This document shows, piece by piece, positions 50,520 to 61,935 of a DNA stretch of 64,000 nucleotides. How positions within the stretch are numbered: the first letter of the stretch is position 1; each line of letters starts with the position of its first letter. The stretch is from Plantibacter flavus (lineage in GTDB: Bacteria; Actinomycetota; Actinomycetes; Actinomycetales; Microbacteriaceae). The translations under genes and the position numbers were made by a program. The notes under the pieces are model-generated. The model saw only the letters and a program-made list of their open reading frames with translations. It ran no database searches and had not been told where the DNA came from. The stretch is taken from assembly GCF_900177615.1 (NCBI RefSeq), contig NZ_FXAP01000003.1, positions 1 to 64,000 of the forward strand. Reading direction: 5' to 3'.

Positions 50520-51647
50520 ATGCCCGCGCTTCCTCGCTCGAAATACGACGGTATTCAGACGCTGCGGTTCGTCGCTGCGCTGCTCGTCGTCATCACGCAC
50601 TCGACGTTCTACGCGAGCGAGCGCCTCGGCGCCGGTACGGACACCTGGCATTTCGGCGAGGTCGGCGTCGACATCTTCTTCGTGATCAGCGGGTTCGTCA
50701 TGATGATCTCCGCAGGCAGTTTGGCGGGGACGCGCGACGGGTGGAAGTTCTTCGGTATGCGGCGACTCGTCCGCATCGTGCCGATGTACTGGCTCGCGAC
50801 CACGGTCAAACTAGCGACGCTCATCGTCATCCCTTCGGCCGTCCTGCATGCAAGCCTCAATCCGGGGACGACCGTCCTCTCGTACCTGTTCCTCCCCTCG
50901 CGCAACGAAGCGGGCCGTATCGAGCCGCTGCTCGGCGTCGGTTGGACGCTGACCTTCGAGATGTTCTTCTACGTCGTCTTCACCATCGCCCTGCTCGTCC
51001 GGGCGAAGCCCATCGTGTTCTGTGGGGCGATCCTCTCTGCGGCCGCGGTCGGCTCGGCGTTCCGAGCCGACGACTGGCCGGCGGCCACGGTGTACCTGAA
51101 CGCCATCGTCCTGTACTTCCTCGTCGGGATGGTGATCGGGCAGTGGACCAAGGACCGTTCCCTCAAGCGACTCGCTGCCTGGCTCGGCTACATCGTCGCT
51201 CTGTGGGCGGTCATCCCGTTCCTCGACGGCTCCTATTCGGCCGGCGACGCGCAGGGGCTCCTCCGGCACCTCGGCGTCGCGGCGCTCCTCCTCGCCGTGG
51301 CCGCGGCCGAGCCGTGGATCGGTGGCCGGATCCCTCGGCCGCTGATCTTCATGGGCGACGCGTCATACAGCCTGTACCTGTTCCACCCGCTCATCGCACC
51401 GATCGTGCCGGTCGTGCTCGCGAAGATCAGCTTCCCCTCGGCACCGCTATCGGTGATCCTGTCGATCATCGTCGTGACGGCGGCCGCTGCACTGATCTTC
51501 CGGTTCGTCGAACGTCCGATCACGCGCGCGTTGCAGGACCGTTTGCCCTATGTGCGTCGCCACCGAGCCGCGACGATCGAGCCTGCGCCCGTCCCCGACA
51601 CTGGCTCAGTTGAGCGACCGGTCTCTGAGCCCACACCCGGTCCCTGA
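50520..51647 (+). CDS. Acyltransferase 3 family membrane protein
   Basis: This 375-aa protein starts at ATG 50520 with AGGGGGA upstream. It has IQTLRFVAALLVVITHSTFY with the catalytic-type His, VGVDIFFVISGFVMM, a WTLTFEMFFYVVF helix and about ten helices in total, closing with MGDASYSLYLFHPLIAP and FVERPITRAL. It resembles OafA/ExoZ-type O-acetylases. Its last codons (SVERPVSEPTPGP) run into an interspersed repeat, which supplies the stop codon. Confidence 0.9.
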   Translation: MPALPRSKYDGIQTLRFVAALLVVITHSTFYASERLGAGTDTWHFGEVGVDIFFVISGFVMMISAGSLAGTRDGWKFFGMRRLVRIVPMYWLATTVKLATLIVIPSAVLHASLNPGTTVLSYLFLPSRNEAGRIEPLLGVGWTLTFEMFFYVVFTIALLVRAKPIVFCGAILSAAAVGSAFRADDWPAATVYLNAIVLYFLVGMVIGQWTKDRSLKRLAAWLGYIVALWAVIPFLDGSYSAGDAQGLLRHLGVAALLLAVAAAEPWIGGRIPRPLIFMGDASYSLYLFHPLIAPIVPVVLAKISFPSAPLSVILSIIVVTAAAALIFRFVERPITRALQDRLPYVRRHRAATIEPAPVPDTGSVERPVSEPTPGP

Positions 51648-51660
51648 GCCTGTCGAAGGC
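51600..51660. repeat. Interspersed repeat at the end of the acyltransferase gene
   Basis: Degenerate repeat half-sites (CTCAGTTGAGCGACCGG, GGTCTCTGAGCCC) and one reverse copy GGTCCCTGAGCCTGTCGAAGG lie over the acyltransferase 3' end and up to 3 bases from the convergent peptidase gene. Confidence 0.75.
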
Positions 51661-51662
51661 CC

Positions 51663-52622
51663 TCAGTCCTTCGCGAAGCGGTCCGTCGCGTCGATGAGTG
51701 CCGACAGGATGCCCGGCTCGTCGAAGGCGTGCCCCGCGTCGGGGACGATCGTGAAGTCCGCTTCCGGCCAGGCCTGGTGCAGGTCCCACGCGGTGAAGAC
51801 CGGGGTGCACATGTCGTAGCGGCCCTGGACGATCACGCCGGGGACCCCGGCGAGCTTGCCGGCGTCGCGGATGAGCTGCTCGGGTTCGAACCAGCCCTTG
51901 TTCGTGAAGAAGTGGTTCTCGATGCGCGCGAACGCCACCGCGAAGTGCGGGTCGGTGAACCGGGCGACGGTCTCCTCCTGCGGGAGCAGGGTGATCGTCG
52001 ACGACTCCCATCGCGACCAGGCGACGGCCGCCGGTCCGTGGACGGCCGGGTCCTCGTCGAACAGGCGACGGTGGTAGGCCTCGATGAGGTGACGGCGCTC
52101 GTCGACCGGGATCGGCTCGAGGTAGCTCTCCCACAGGTCGGGGAAGACCGCGGAGGCACCGCCCTCGTAGAACCAGTCGAGCTCGGCGTCGCGCAACGTG
52201 AAGATACCCCGGAGCACGAGCTCGGTGACGCGCTTCGTGTGCTTCTGCGCGTACGCGAGCGCGAGGGTCGAGCCCCAGGACCCGCCGAACACCATCCAGC
52301 GCTTGATCTTCAGCGCCTTCCGGAGCACCTCGAGGTCGGCGACGAGGTGCCAGGTGGTGTTCGTCGACAGGTCGGCTGCCGGGTCGCTCGCGTGCGGGGT
52401 GCTCCTACCGCAGCCGCGCTGGTCGACGAGGACGATGCGGTACCGCTTCGGGTCGAAGAGCCGACGGTGGATCGGACTCGTCGCGCCGCCCGGGCCACCG
52501 TGGAGGAACACGACGGGCTTGCCGTCGGGGTTGCCGGAGGTCTCCCAGTACAGCGACTGCCCGTCGCCGACGTCGAGCATGCCGGTCTCGTACGGCTCGA
52601 TCTCGGGATACGGCTCACCCAT
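51663..52622 (-). CDS. pip: Prolyl iminopeptidase
   Basis: This alpha/beta hydrolase of 319 aa shows the S33 marks: VVFLHGGPGGATSP (oxyanion hole), VLVDQRGCGRSTPH, the nucleophile elbow FGGSWGSTLALAYAQ and the catalytic His in DAGHAFDEPG. These enzymes remove N-terminal proline from peptides in the cytosol. I prefer ATG 52622; a GTG at 52631 is in frame but sits too close to AGGAGG. Confidence 0.93.
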   Translation of the reverse strand: MGEPYPEIEPYETGMLDVGDGQSLYWETSGNPDGKPVVFLHGGPGGATSPIHRRLFDPKRYRIVLVDQRGCGRSTPHASDPAADLSTNTTWHLVADLEVLRKALKIKRWMVFGGSWGSTLALAYAQKHTKRVTELVLRGIFTLRDAELDWFYEGGASAVFPDLWESYLEPIPVDERRHLIEAYHRRLFDEDPAVHGPAAVAWSRWESSTITLLPQEETVARFTDPHFAVAFARIENHFFTNKGWFEPEQLIRDAGKLAGVPGVIVQGRYDMCTPVFTAWDLHQAWPEADFTIVPDAGHAFDEPGILSALIDATDRFAKD

Positions 52623-52687
52623 ACGGTCCACTTCCTCCTGTGTTCACGACACGTGTCTCATCTAGCATGCCGCACCCGGCCCACCGG

Positions 52688-53575
52688 TCAGAGCTGGTCG
52701 GCCGACACGGAGAAGGTGTCGCACGCGGATGGACCGGACTGGTAGCCGGTCATGAACCAGCGCTGGCGCTGTTCGGCGGAACCGTGGGTCCACGCCTCGG
52801 GGTTCACCTGGCCGGTCGCGGCCTCCTGGATGCGGTCGTCACCGACGGCCGCCGCGGCGCTCAGCGCGTCGTCGATCTCCTGCTGGGTCACCGGCTTCAG
52901 GAAGGCGACCCCCTTCGCGTCCTCCGTGTCGGACGCCGCGGCGACCCACGCGCCGGCGAAGCAGTCGGCCTGCACCTCGATGCGGACGGAGTCGGAGGCT
53001 GGACCCGTGCCGCTGCGGTCGGCGCGGTCCATGATGCCGGTGAGCGCCTGGATGTGGTGACCCCACTCGTGGGCGACGACGTACATCTCGGCGAGCGGTC
53101 CGCCCGAGGCGCCGAATCGGTCGCGCAGTTCGGCGTAGAAGCTGGTGTCGATGTAGATGGTCTGGTCCGGCGGGCAATAGAACGGGCCGGTGGCGCTCGT
53201 GGCGGCACCGCAACCCGTGTTCGTCTGCTGGTCGAAGATGATGAAGTCGGCCGGCGAGGTGTAGTCGACGCCGAGCGCGGGCAGCTCCTCGGCCCAGTAG
53301 GCGTCGAGTGACGAGTAGGCACCGCCCATGCGGCAGTCGACGTTCGCGTTCGCGTCGGCACCGGTCTGGCACTCGTCAGAGAGCTGGCTCTCCTCCTGCT
53401 GGCCCCCGCCGACACCACCGCCACCGAGGATGCCCGAGACGTCGACCCCGAGGAACTGCGAGATGAGGGCGATCACGATGACGCCGACCGCGCCGCCACC
53501 GACGGCGATGCCGGTCGTGCGGCCCCGTCGCTTGACCTTGTTCCCGCTGATGTCGGCGTTGTCGTTGAACGTCAT
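52688..53575 (-). CDS. Neutral zinc metallopeptidase, YpfJ family
   Basis: This 295-aa protein has one N-terminal membrane helix (about 22-42) and a conserved external domain: DFIIFDQQTNTGCGAATSA, GPFYCPPDQTIYIDTSFY, the zinc motif VVAHEWGHHIQ and a downstream acidic ligand region VQADCFAGAWV. The C-terminal GSAEQRQRWFMTGYQSG is also a family mark. The substrate is unknown. It is a single gene between pip and the acyl-CoA dehydrogenase. Confidence 0.92.
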   Translation of the reverse strand: MTFNDNADISGNKVKRRGRTTGIAVGGGAVGVIVIALISQFLGVDVSGILGGGGVGGGQQEESQLSDECQTGADANANVDCRMGGAYSSLDAYWAEELPALGVDYTSPADFIIFDQQTNTGCGAATSATGPFYCPPDQTIYIDTSFYAELRDRFGASGGPLAEMYVVAHEWGHHIQALTGIMDRADRSGTGPASDSVRIEVQADCFAGAWVAAASDTEDAKGVAFLKPVTQQEIDDALSAAAAVGDDRIQEAATGQVNPEAWTHGSAEQRQRWFMTGYQSGPSACDTFSVSADQL

Positions 53576-53665
53576 GTCGGCACCCTATCGCGCAGCGCGA
53601 GGTGAGGCATATCGTCGCCGGACCCTTGCGCCGACGACGAAATGCCTCCTCTCAACCGGCTGCGG

Positions 53666-55771
53666 TCAGCGGGACTTCTTGGAGAGCGTCTTCTCGTCGA
53701 CGGGTGCGTCGCCCGAAGCGCGGAGGGCGGCGAAGTAGTCGGCGGCCTCCTGCTGGCGCTGCGCCTCCTGGCCGGTCGCGATGGGTGCGCGCACGTGCTC
53801 GGGCGCGAAGCCGAAGGCCTCGACGAGGTCGAGGGCGTGCGGTCGCAGCCGGGCGATGAGGCGGTCGACGTACGCGCTGACGGCCTGGCCGCGCTGCGGC
53901 GAGAGGCGCCCGTGGATCAGGTACCAGGCGAGGTGCTTCTCGATGAGCGAGAGCCCGAAAAGGTCGTGCACCCAGGTCAGCACCTGCTTGGTCCCGGGGT
54001 CCTGGATCTGCTCGACGCCCTCGGTGAACGCTTCCCACTGCAGAAGCTCGCCGTGGGCGCGTGCGGCCTCGATGAGCTCGTTCTGGTGCGCGTTGAAGAG
54101 GTCGGACGCGGCCTGCTTCGACAGCTTGTTCGCGCCGCGCAGCTTCGTCGCGACCTCGGCGATCATCGACTCGACGCGCTCCGTCAGCAGCTCGCGCTGG
54201 ACGTTCGTGTCGCGCAGCTGGCTCACCGAGCGTGCCGTGGAACCGAAGTCCTTCACGGTCTGTGCGAGGCTCCGGAGTCCGCTGCTGTGCACGGCGCGGT
54301 CGGTCGCCTGCTCGACGACGTAACGGGCGAGCGCACCGGCGTCGACCTTCGCGAACTTCCGGCTGTAGTCGGTGAGGAGACGCTTGGCGACGAGCTGCAG
54401 CAGCACGTTGTTGTCGCCCTCGAACGTCGCGTAGACGTCGAGGTCGGCGCGCAGACCGGTGAGGCGGTTCTCCGCGAGGAAGCCGTTGCCACCGCACGCC
54501 TCCCGCGCCTCCTGGAGCGTGTCGAGCGCGTGCCAGGTCGACAGCGGCTTGAGGGCCGCCGCGAGCGTCTCGAGGTCCTGACGGTCGTCGTCCGAGTCGG
54601 CCTTGCCGCTGAACACCTCGTCGAACTTCACGAGCAGCCGGTCGTGGGCGAAGATCTGCGCGTACGTCGTCGCGAGGCGCGGCAGGAGCCGGCGCTGGTG
54701 GCGCTGGTAGTCGAGGATGACCTCCTCCTGGGTGTCGCTGCCCGCGTTGAACTGCCGACGCTCGCTGCCGTAGGTGATCGCGATCTGCAGGGCGAGGGCG
54801 GAGGCCGACGTCGCGGCTCCGTCGAGGGACACCCGGCCCTGGACGAGCGTGCCGAGCATGGTGAAGAAGCGTCGCCCGGGGCTCTTGATGGGCGAGGAGT
54901 AGGTGCCGTCCTCGGCGACGTCGCCGTAGCGGTTGAGGAGGTTGGTGCGCGGCACGCGGACGCCGGTGAAGTGCAGCCGGCCGTTGTCGATGCCGTTGAG
55001 CCCACCCTTCAGGCCGTCGTCCTCGCCGCCGATCCCGGGGAGGAATGCGCCCTCGTCGTCGCGGATGGGCACGTAGAAGCAGTGCACGCCGTGGTTCACG
55101 CCGTCCGTGATGAGCTGCGCGAACAGGGTCGCCGCCTTGCCGTGCACGGCCGCGTTGCCGAGGTAGTCCTTCCACGCCGCACGGAACGGCGTGTCGATGA
55201 CGAACTCCTGGGTCTCCGGATCGTACGTCGCGGTCGTCGCGATCGAGGCGACGTCGGAGCCGTGACCGGACTCCGTCATCGCGAAGGCACCGGGGACGTC
55301 GAGGTTCATCGCGCCGGGCAGGAACGCGTCGTGGTGCGGCTCGGTGCCGAGGTGCAGGATCGCCGCACCGAACAGGCCCCACTGGACGCCGGACTTGATC
55401 TGGAGGGACGGGTCCGCGAGGACGAGCTCCTCGAACCCGGCGATGTTGCCACCGTGGTCGTCGGCACCGCCGAGGCGCTTCGGGAACGCCTTGAGCACCT
55501 GACCGTTCTCGACGAGGAGCTTCAGCTGGTGGAAGACGCGGTCGCGGTGGTCGTCCATCGACTGGCCCTCGATCCGCTGCATCTCGGGCTTGGCGGCGAG
55601 CGCACGCGACGCGAGACGGGCCTCCGGCCAGGTGCCGAGCAGCTGGTGCGCGAGCGCCGGGACGTCGATCCGCGCGTCGGACGGCGCCACCTCGACCGTC
55701 GCTGCCGTGGTACCGCTGACGCTCGTCCGGATCGCTGTGTCGACCATCGCTGTGTCCTGCCTTTCACCCAT
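53666..55771 (-). CDS. Acyl-CoA dehydrogenase/oxidase family protein
   Basis: This 701-aa flavoprotein resembles acyl-CoA oxidases in length. It shows GAFAMTESGHGSDVASIATT (FAD contact), WKDYLGNAAVHGKAATLFAQ, LGTLVQGRVSLDGAA, RRQFNAGS and the C-terminal EACGGNGFLAENRLTGLRAD with FEGDNNVLLQLVAKRLL. It catalyses alpha-beta desaturation of acyl-CoA in fatty acid breakdown. Which electron acceptor it uses is open. ATG 55771 has GGGAGG 5 bases upstream, preferred over Met9. Confidence 0.9.
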   Translation of the reverse strand: MGERQDTAMVDTAIRTSVSGTTAATVEVAPSDARIDVPALAHQLLGTWPEARLASRALAAKPEMQRIEGQSMDDHRDRVFHQLKLLVENGQVLKAFPKRLGGADDHGGNIAGFEELVLADPSLQIKSGVQWGLFGAAILHLGTEPHHDAFLPGAMNLDVPGAFAMTESGHGSDVASIATTATYDPETQEFVIDTPFRAAWKDYLGNAAVHGKAATLFAQLITDGVNHGVHCFYVPIRDDEGAFLPGIGGEDDGLKGGLNGIDNGRLHFTGVRVPRTNLLNRYGDVAEDGTYSSPIKSPGRRFFTMLGTLVQGRVSLDGAATSASALALQIAITYGSERRQFNAGSDTQEEVILDYQRHQRRLLPRLATTYAQIFAHDRLLVKFDEVFSGKADSDDDRQDLETLAAALKPLSTWHALDTLQEAREACGGNGFLAENRLTGLRADLDVYATFEGDNNVLLQLVAKRLLTDYSRKFAKVDAGALARYVVEQATDRAVHSSGLRSLAQTVKDFGSTARSVSQLRDTNVQRELLTERVESMIAEVATKLRGANKLSKQAASDLFNAHQNELIEAARAHGELLQWEAFTEGVEQIQDPGTKQVLTWVHDLFGLSLIEKHLAWYLIHGRLSPQRGQAVSAYVDRLIARLRPHALDLVEAFGFAPEHVRAPIATGQEAQRQQEAADYFAALRASGDAPVDEKTLSKKSR

Positions 55772-55908
55772 GAAAACCTCCCACAATGGTAGGACTGTCA
55801 TAACGATGGGTGAAAGCGCCTGTGGGATGTGGACAAGGGCCCGCCCGATCGTCGTCGATCGACTTGGTCCTCCCCCACAGCTGTCGCAGCTCGCTCCCAG
55901 GAGCGGCG

Positions 55909-57912
<2,004 letters not shown>

Positions 57913-58121
57913 CCGTCGATCGTAGCCGCAGCAGCTGACACCCCGGTGCCCCTCCACAGGAACGGATCCGAAGAATTTCGCTCCTCTTAATGCGCGACCC
58001 CGTCCGACACGCGATCGGATCTTTTTCCAAACCACCCCCGTGGGGGCTCCGAAGTGTCATCGAGGGCCGGTTCTGAGAGGCACTCGAACAGCCGGTCCAA
58101 ACCTCATCAAAGGAGAATCAC

Positions 58122-58778
58122 ATGCGTACCATCAAGCGAAACCACATGGCAGTGCTCGCACTCGCCGCCGTCGCGACCTTCGGCCTCGCAGCCTGTTCCA
58201 GCGGCTCCAGCTCCGACAGCGGTTCCTCGATGGAGCCGAGCTCCGCTCCCACCGAGTCGATGGCTGCAGACCCCGCAGCGGACCTCGTCGGCTCGGGCTG
58301 CGCCGCCTACGCTGACGCCGTCCCGGACGGTGCTGGCTCCGTCGCCGGCATGTCGGCCGACCCCGTCGCCGTCGCCGCGTCCAACAACCCGCTGCTGACC
58401 ACGCTCACCGCTGCGGTCTCCGGCCAGCTGAACCCCGACGTCAACCTCGTCGACACGCTGAACGGCTCCGAGTTCACCGTCTTCGCCCCGGTCGACGACG
58501 CGTTCAAGAAGATCGACGCCGCGACGATCGACAGCCTCAAGACGCCTGAGGGCGCTGCGACGCTGACCTCGATCCTCACGTACCACGTGATCCCCGGCCA
58601 GATCGCTCCGTCCGACATCGACGGTGAGCAGACCACTGTCGAGGGTGGAACCGTCAAGGTCGAGGGCTCGGGTGACAACATCACCGTCAACGGTGCCAAG
58701 GTCATCTGCGGTGGCGTCAAGACCGCCAACGCGACCGTGTACCTCATCGACTCGGTGCTGATGCCGCCGGCAAAGTAG
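58122..58778 (+). CDS. Fasciclin-domain lipoprotein
   Basis: This 218-aa protein has a perfect AAAGGAG ribosome site, a lipoprotein signal ending FGLAAC (Cys about 25), a Ser-rich spacer and one FAS1 domain (about 85-215). The FAS1 marks are [41 protein letters not shown] and [12 protein letters not shown]. It resembles mycobacterial MPT70/MPT83. A surface adhesion role is likely. A CCCCC-GT-GGGGG hairpin lies 80 bases upstream. Confidence 0.92.
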   Translation: MRTIKRNHMAVLALAAVATFGLAACSSGSSSDSGSSMEPSSAPTESMAADPAADLVGSGCAAYADAVPDGAGSVAGMSADPVAVAASNNPLLTTLTAAVSGQLNPDVNLVDTLNGSEFTVFAPVDDAFKKIDAATIDSLKTPEGAATLTSILTYHVIPGQIAPSDIDGEQTTVEGGTVKVEGSGDNITVNGAKVICGGVKTANATVYLIDSVLMPPAK

Positions 58779-58819
58779 CCGACCGCGGGTTCACCCGCAC
58801 GCTACACCGGTAACAACCG

Positions 58820-58857
58820 AACAGCCCCGTCATCCTCTCGAGGATGGCGGGGCTGTT
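58820..58857. terminator. Hairpin terminator after the fasciclin gene
   Basis: AACAGCCCCG (58820-58829) pairs with CGGGGCTGTT (58848-58857), extended inward by CATCC/GGATG around a TCTCGA loop. It is 40 bases past the stop, with a weak T-rich end. Confidence 0.85.
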
Positions 58858-58894
58858 GCGTTGTGTCGGGACCGGAACCCGCTCGCCGGAACCT

Positions 58895-59495
58895 CCCCCG
58901 ATCACTGAGCCTGTCGACGTGCCCACGAGACGCCCTTCGACAAGCTCAGGGACCGGAACGTGTCACCTCCCCCGGTCACTGAGCCTGTCGAAGTGCCCAC
59001 AAAACGCCTCGCGAGCCGAAAGCACCATCGACCGGACCACCCTTCGACAAGCTCAGGGACCGGACGGGATGGCGCTCAGGGACCGGACGGTGTCACCTCC
59101 CCCGGTCACTGAGCCTGTCGAAGTGCCCACAAGACCCCTCGCGAGCCGAAAGCACCATCGACCGGACCACCCTTCGACAAGCTCAGGGACCGCAGGGTGT
59201 CACCTCCCCCGGTCACTGAGCCTGTCGAAGTGCCCACGAGACGCCTCGCGAGCCGAAACCACCATCGACCGGACCACCCTTCGACAAGCTCAGGGACCGG
59301 ACGGGATGGCGCACAGGGACCGAAGCGTGTCACCTCCCCCGGTCACTGAGCCTGTCGAAGTGCCCACAAGACGCCTCGCGAGCCGAAAGCACCATCGACC
59401 GGACCACCCTTCGACAAGCTCAGGGACCGGACGGGGTGGCGCACAGGGACCGGACGGAGTGCGGCCTCAGGGACCGGACGGGGTGCGGCTCAGGG
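58895..59495. repeat. Array of interspersed inverted repeats
   Basis: This gap holds at least ten forward and reverse copies. Reverse-type CACTGAGCCTGTCGA copies lie near 58904, 58976, 59106, 59214 and 59345, and forward-type CTTCGACAAGCTCAGGGACCG copies near 58936, 59042, 59162, 59280 and 59409. Between them a constant segment (CGCCTCGCGAGCCGAAA) repeats four times. Unit length varies because short CAGGGACCGGACGG-type pieces are added. Open frames here are by-products. Confidence 0.88.
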
Positions 59496-60146
59496 CGCCG
59501 AGGTGTCCGTGCCCTGGTCGCCCGAGGTCGGCTCCGGCTTCCGCCGGGTCACGAGCAGCACGCCGATGCCGGCGATCAGGACGACGCCGATCGCGCCGAC
59601 AATCCACCACACATCGCCACTGAGCCCGCCAGCGGTCGACTCCGGATCGACACCGCCCGCCTCCGACGAGGGCTCGACGGTGGAGGCGCCGCTCGTCGCG
59701 CATGCGGGCTTCGCACTCCCCGCGGCGAGTTCCTGGCCCTCGGCCGGCGCCCACTCGAAGGTGTAGCTGCCCGACAGCGGGTGGCCGTCGGTCGAGACGA
59801 GCTGCCAGACGACGGTGTACTCGCCGGCCTGCCCGAGCTGCAGCGGCATGACGAGTGCAGGACCGTTCACCGCTGCGCATGCGGTGCCGTAGTACAGTCG
59901 CTCGTCGCCCGGGCCGGTCACCTGGATCTGGTTGGACTGGCCGGCATCCCCGAGGTCGAGCAGGTTGTCGTTCGTCGTGATGACGAGCTGCTCCGGCTGC
60001 TCCGAGATCGTCGACCCCTCGGCCGGCGTCGTCGAGATGATGCTGTTGTGCGCTGAGGCCGGCTGGGCCACGGCGAGCACCGCTGCGACCGCGAGGAACG
60101 CGGTCGCAGCGGTGCCGACGAGACGACGACGACGGGAGACCGTCAT
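59490..60146 (-). CDS. copC: CopC-domain copper-binding protein, membrane-anchored
   Basis: This 218-aa protein has a signal peptide ending ASA followed directly by HNSIISTTPAEGS. The mature N-terminal His is the copper ligand of CopC proteins. Later motifs are VVWQLVSTDGHPLSGSYTF with a second conserved Asp/His pair. A spacer with Ser/Glu precedes one C-terminal helix (about 180-200) and a basic end. It binds Cu(II) outside the membrane. The start overlaps the YcnI stop (TGATG), so the two are coupled. Confidence 0.9.
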   Translation of the reverse strand: MTVSRRRRLVGTAATAFLAVAAVLAVAQPASAHNSIISTTPAEGSTISEQPEQLVITTNDNLLDLGDAGQSNQIQVTGPGDERLYYGTACAAVNGPALVMPLQLGQAGEYTVVWQLVSTDGHPLSGSYTFEWAPAEGQELAAGSAKPACATSGASTVEPSSEAGGVDPESTAGGLSGDVWWIVGAIGVVLIAGIGVLLVTRRKPEPTSGDQGTDTSAP

Positions 60147-60913
60147 CAGGCCTGGCGCTTCGCGTCGGACGCTGCGCGGCGTGCGGAGGCAGCGATGACG
60201 ATGCCGGCGGCACCGACGACGAGACCGGCGATGCCGAGCACGCGGCCCAGCACGTCGGTGGTGCCGGCGTCGGTCGCGGCGGCGGCCTCGGTGTGGTCGC
60301 CGTCACCGTCGTCGTCCATGGCAGCGCCACCGTGGTGGTCGCCGGCCTCGGCAGCGGTCACGACGACGACGGGCGCCGGTGACTCGAGGTCGTCCTCGGT
60401 CTGACCGTCCTTCGCGACGTCGGTCCAGTCGGTCTGGCCGACCTCGCACGTCTGCGTCACCGGGAAGACGAGGGTCTTGCCCTCGGCGTCGGCCGGCAGC
60501 TGGACCTGGAAGGAGACGGTGTCGCGGTAGCCGTCGGCGAGCGGCGTCTTGGCCGTGTAGACGACCGTGCCGACGCGCTCGGCGAGCTGCTCACCGTGAC
60601 TGTCGGTGATGGGCTTCGCGAGCGGGGCCATCTGCTTGTCGATGGTCCAGTTCGGGTTGACCGTCGGCGTCACGGCGTTGATCTCCTCGGGGATCTCGAA
60701 GGAGAGGCTCGTCGTGGGCGAGCCGTCGCAGCCGTGACCGACGGCGAAGCTCAGCACCGTGTACGAGCCGGCGGCGGTGGAGGTCGGCGTGACGCTGACG
60801 TGGGCGCTGGCGGCGAGCGGTGCACCGACCGCGAGGAGCGCTCCGGCGCCGATGGCGACGGCACCGAGCACGGCGGGCTTGCGGAAGGTGGGGCGGGGGG
60901 TGGTTGCGTTCAT
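60146..60913 (-). CDS. YcnI-family protein (DUF1775), copper-linked
   Basis: This 255-aa protein has a signal peptide ending ASAH; the mature N-terminal His plus the Trp in NPNWTID are the copper ligands known in YcnI. Other marks are HGCDGSPTTSLSFEIPEEI and FPVTQTCEVGQTDWTD. The spacer contains DHHGGAAMDDDGDGDH, extra potential metal ligands. One C-terminal membrane helix (about 225-248) anchors it. It lies between a membrane protein gene and copC. Confidence 0.9.
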   Translation of the reverse strand: MNATTPRPTFRKPAVLGAVAIGAGALLAVGAPLAASAHVSVTPTSTAAGSYTVLSFAVGHGCDGSPTTSLSFEIPEEINAVTPTVNPNWTIDKQMAPLAKPITDSHGEQLAERVGTVVYTAKTPLADGYRDTVSFQVQLPADAEGKTLVFPVTQTCEVGQTDWTDVAKDGQTEDDLESPAPVVVVTAAEAGDHHGGAAMDDDGDGDHTEAAAATDAGTTDVLGRVLGIAGLVVGAAGIVIAASARRAASDAKRQA

Positions 60914-61056
60914 GATCGTCCTGTCGACTGATCCGCACGGCGTCGAGCGTGCGGAAGGGGGTGGCTCACGCCGGATGGCGCGCCGAAGGGTGCTGCTGCG
61001 TCGGGGCCGCCCCGGCCACGCACGGCACCCGTCCCGGTCGGAGGGTGGTGCGTCGG

Positions 61057-61671
61057 TCAGGCGGCGGCGAGCGCCGGCGGACCTCGGTGTCGCAGGTGGA
61101 GCAGGACCACCCCGATGTTGCGGGGACGACGGTTGACGCGGACCCAGCGCACCCGACGGGGCGCGGGGACGAGGTGCTTCGGTGCGGCACGGCGGGCGAG
61201 GATCCGGACGGTCAGGGCGGCGAGCGCGGCGAGCGTCGCGCGTTCGGCGAACAGGATGGCTGCGATGGTCGCGACGGCCGCGACGAGGTGCGCCGCCCAC
61301 ATCGTCGTGTCGCCGTGGGTGTGCGCCGCGGTGACGCCGCCGGTCGCGAGTTCGACGACCCCGTGCCGGTGCCAGTTCGCGGGGCCGGTCGCACCGCCGG
61401 ATGCGACCGTGGCGCTGACGGTGCTCGGGACGAGGGTGAAGAGCGCGTGGTACCCGAGCTGGCTCACGAGCACGGAGGCGACGACCCCGACCGCGGTGAT
61501 GCGGCGGCCGGCGAGGAGGACACAGACCAGGACGGCGAAGGTGCCACCGACCAGGAGCACGAACGCGGACGGTGCGGCGGCCCCGCCGATCGTGTGAGAG
61601 AGGGCGGCGGCGAAGGTGGCGAACGCGGCTGCGGCGGTGCCGCGGGCGACACGGGCCCACCGTTCCGTCAT
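61057..61671 (-). CDS. Membrane protein with His clusters, upstream of YcnI-CopC
   Basis: This 204-aa protein has about five helices (14-35, 38-60, 65-85, 118-145, 150-165) and a basic C-terminal tail. His-rich spots (NWHRHGVVE, AAHTHGDTTMWAAH, LLHLRHRGPP) suggest metal contact. I do not recognise a family. It is 143 bp upstream of the YcnI gene on the same strand and is likely part of a copper operon, but this is inferred from position. Confidence 0.7.
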   Translation of the reverse strand: MTERWARVARGTAAAAFATFAAALSHTIGGAAAPSAFVLLVGGTFAVLVCVLLAGRRITAVGVVASVLVSQLGYHALFTLVPSTVSATVASGGATGPANWHRHGVVELATGGVTAAHTHGDTTMWAAHLVAAVATIAAILFAERATLAALAALTVRILARRAAPKHLVPAPRRVRWVRVNRRPRNIGVVLLHLRHRGPPALAAA

Positions 61672-61739
61672 GCGATGCCTCCGGGAGAGCGAGCGGACCA
61701 GGTGTCGACGCTCGTGCTGACAGCCTACCCGAGCGGTGG

Positions 61740-61932
61740 TCGCCCTTCGACAGGTGGCCAGGACGATCGGAGCCCGGACCAGGGGGTCACTCGGGGGCAT
61801 TTCGACAGGCTCGACGACCGGGAGGATGGCCCTTCGACAGGCTCAGGGACCGGGGAAAAGGTACTCAGTGACCGAGGAAGAGGTACTCAGGGACCGAGGA
61901 AGAGGTACTCAGGGACCGGAAGGAGGAGCGGG
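61740..61932. repeat. Interspersed repeats with 22-bp tandem expansion
   Basis: Repeat copies occur near 61743, 61800 and 61831. The last is followed by three units of the type TACTCAGGGACCGAGGAAGAGG near 61862, 61884 and 61906. As at 18.7 kb, only one half of the element is amplified. Confidence 0.8.
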
Positions 61933-61935
61933 TGC

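Noticed and set aside
57990-58050. Another C-run/G-run operator (CCCCCGTGGGGG) upstream of the fasciclin gene
   Set aside because: The spacer is only 2 bases and there is a single copy, so it is a plain hairpin and does not match the N5-7 pattern of the polysaccharide promoters.
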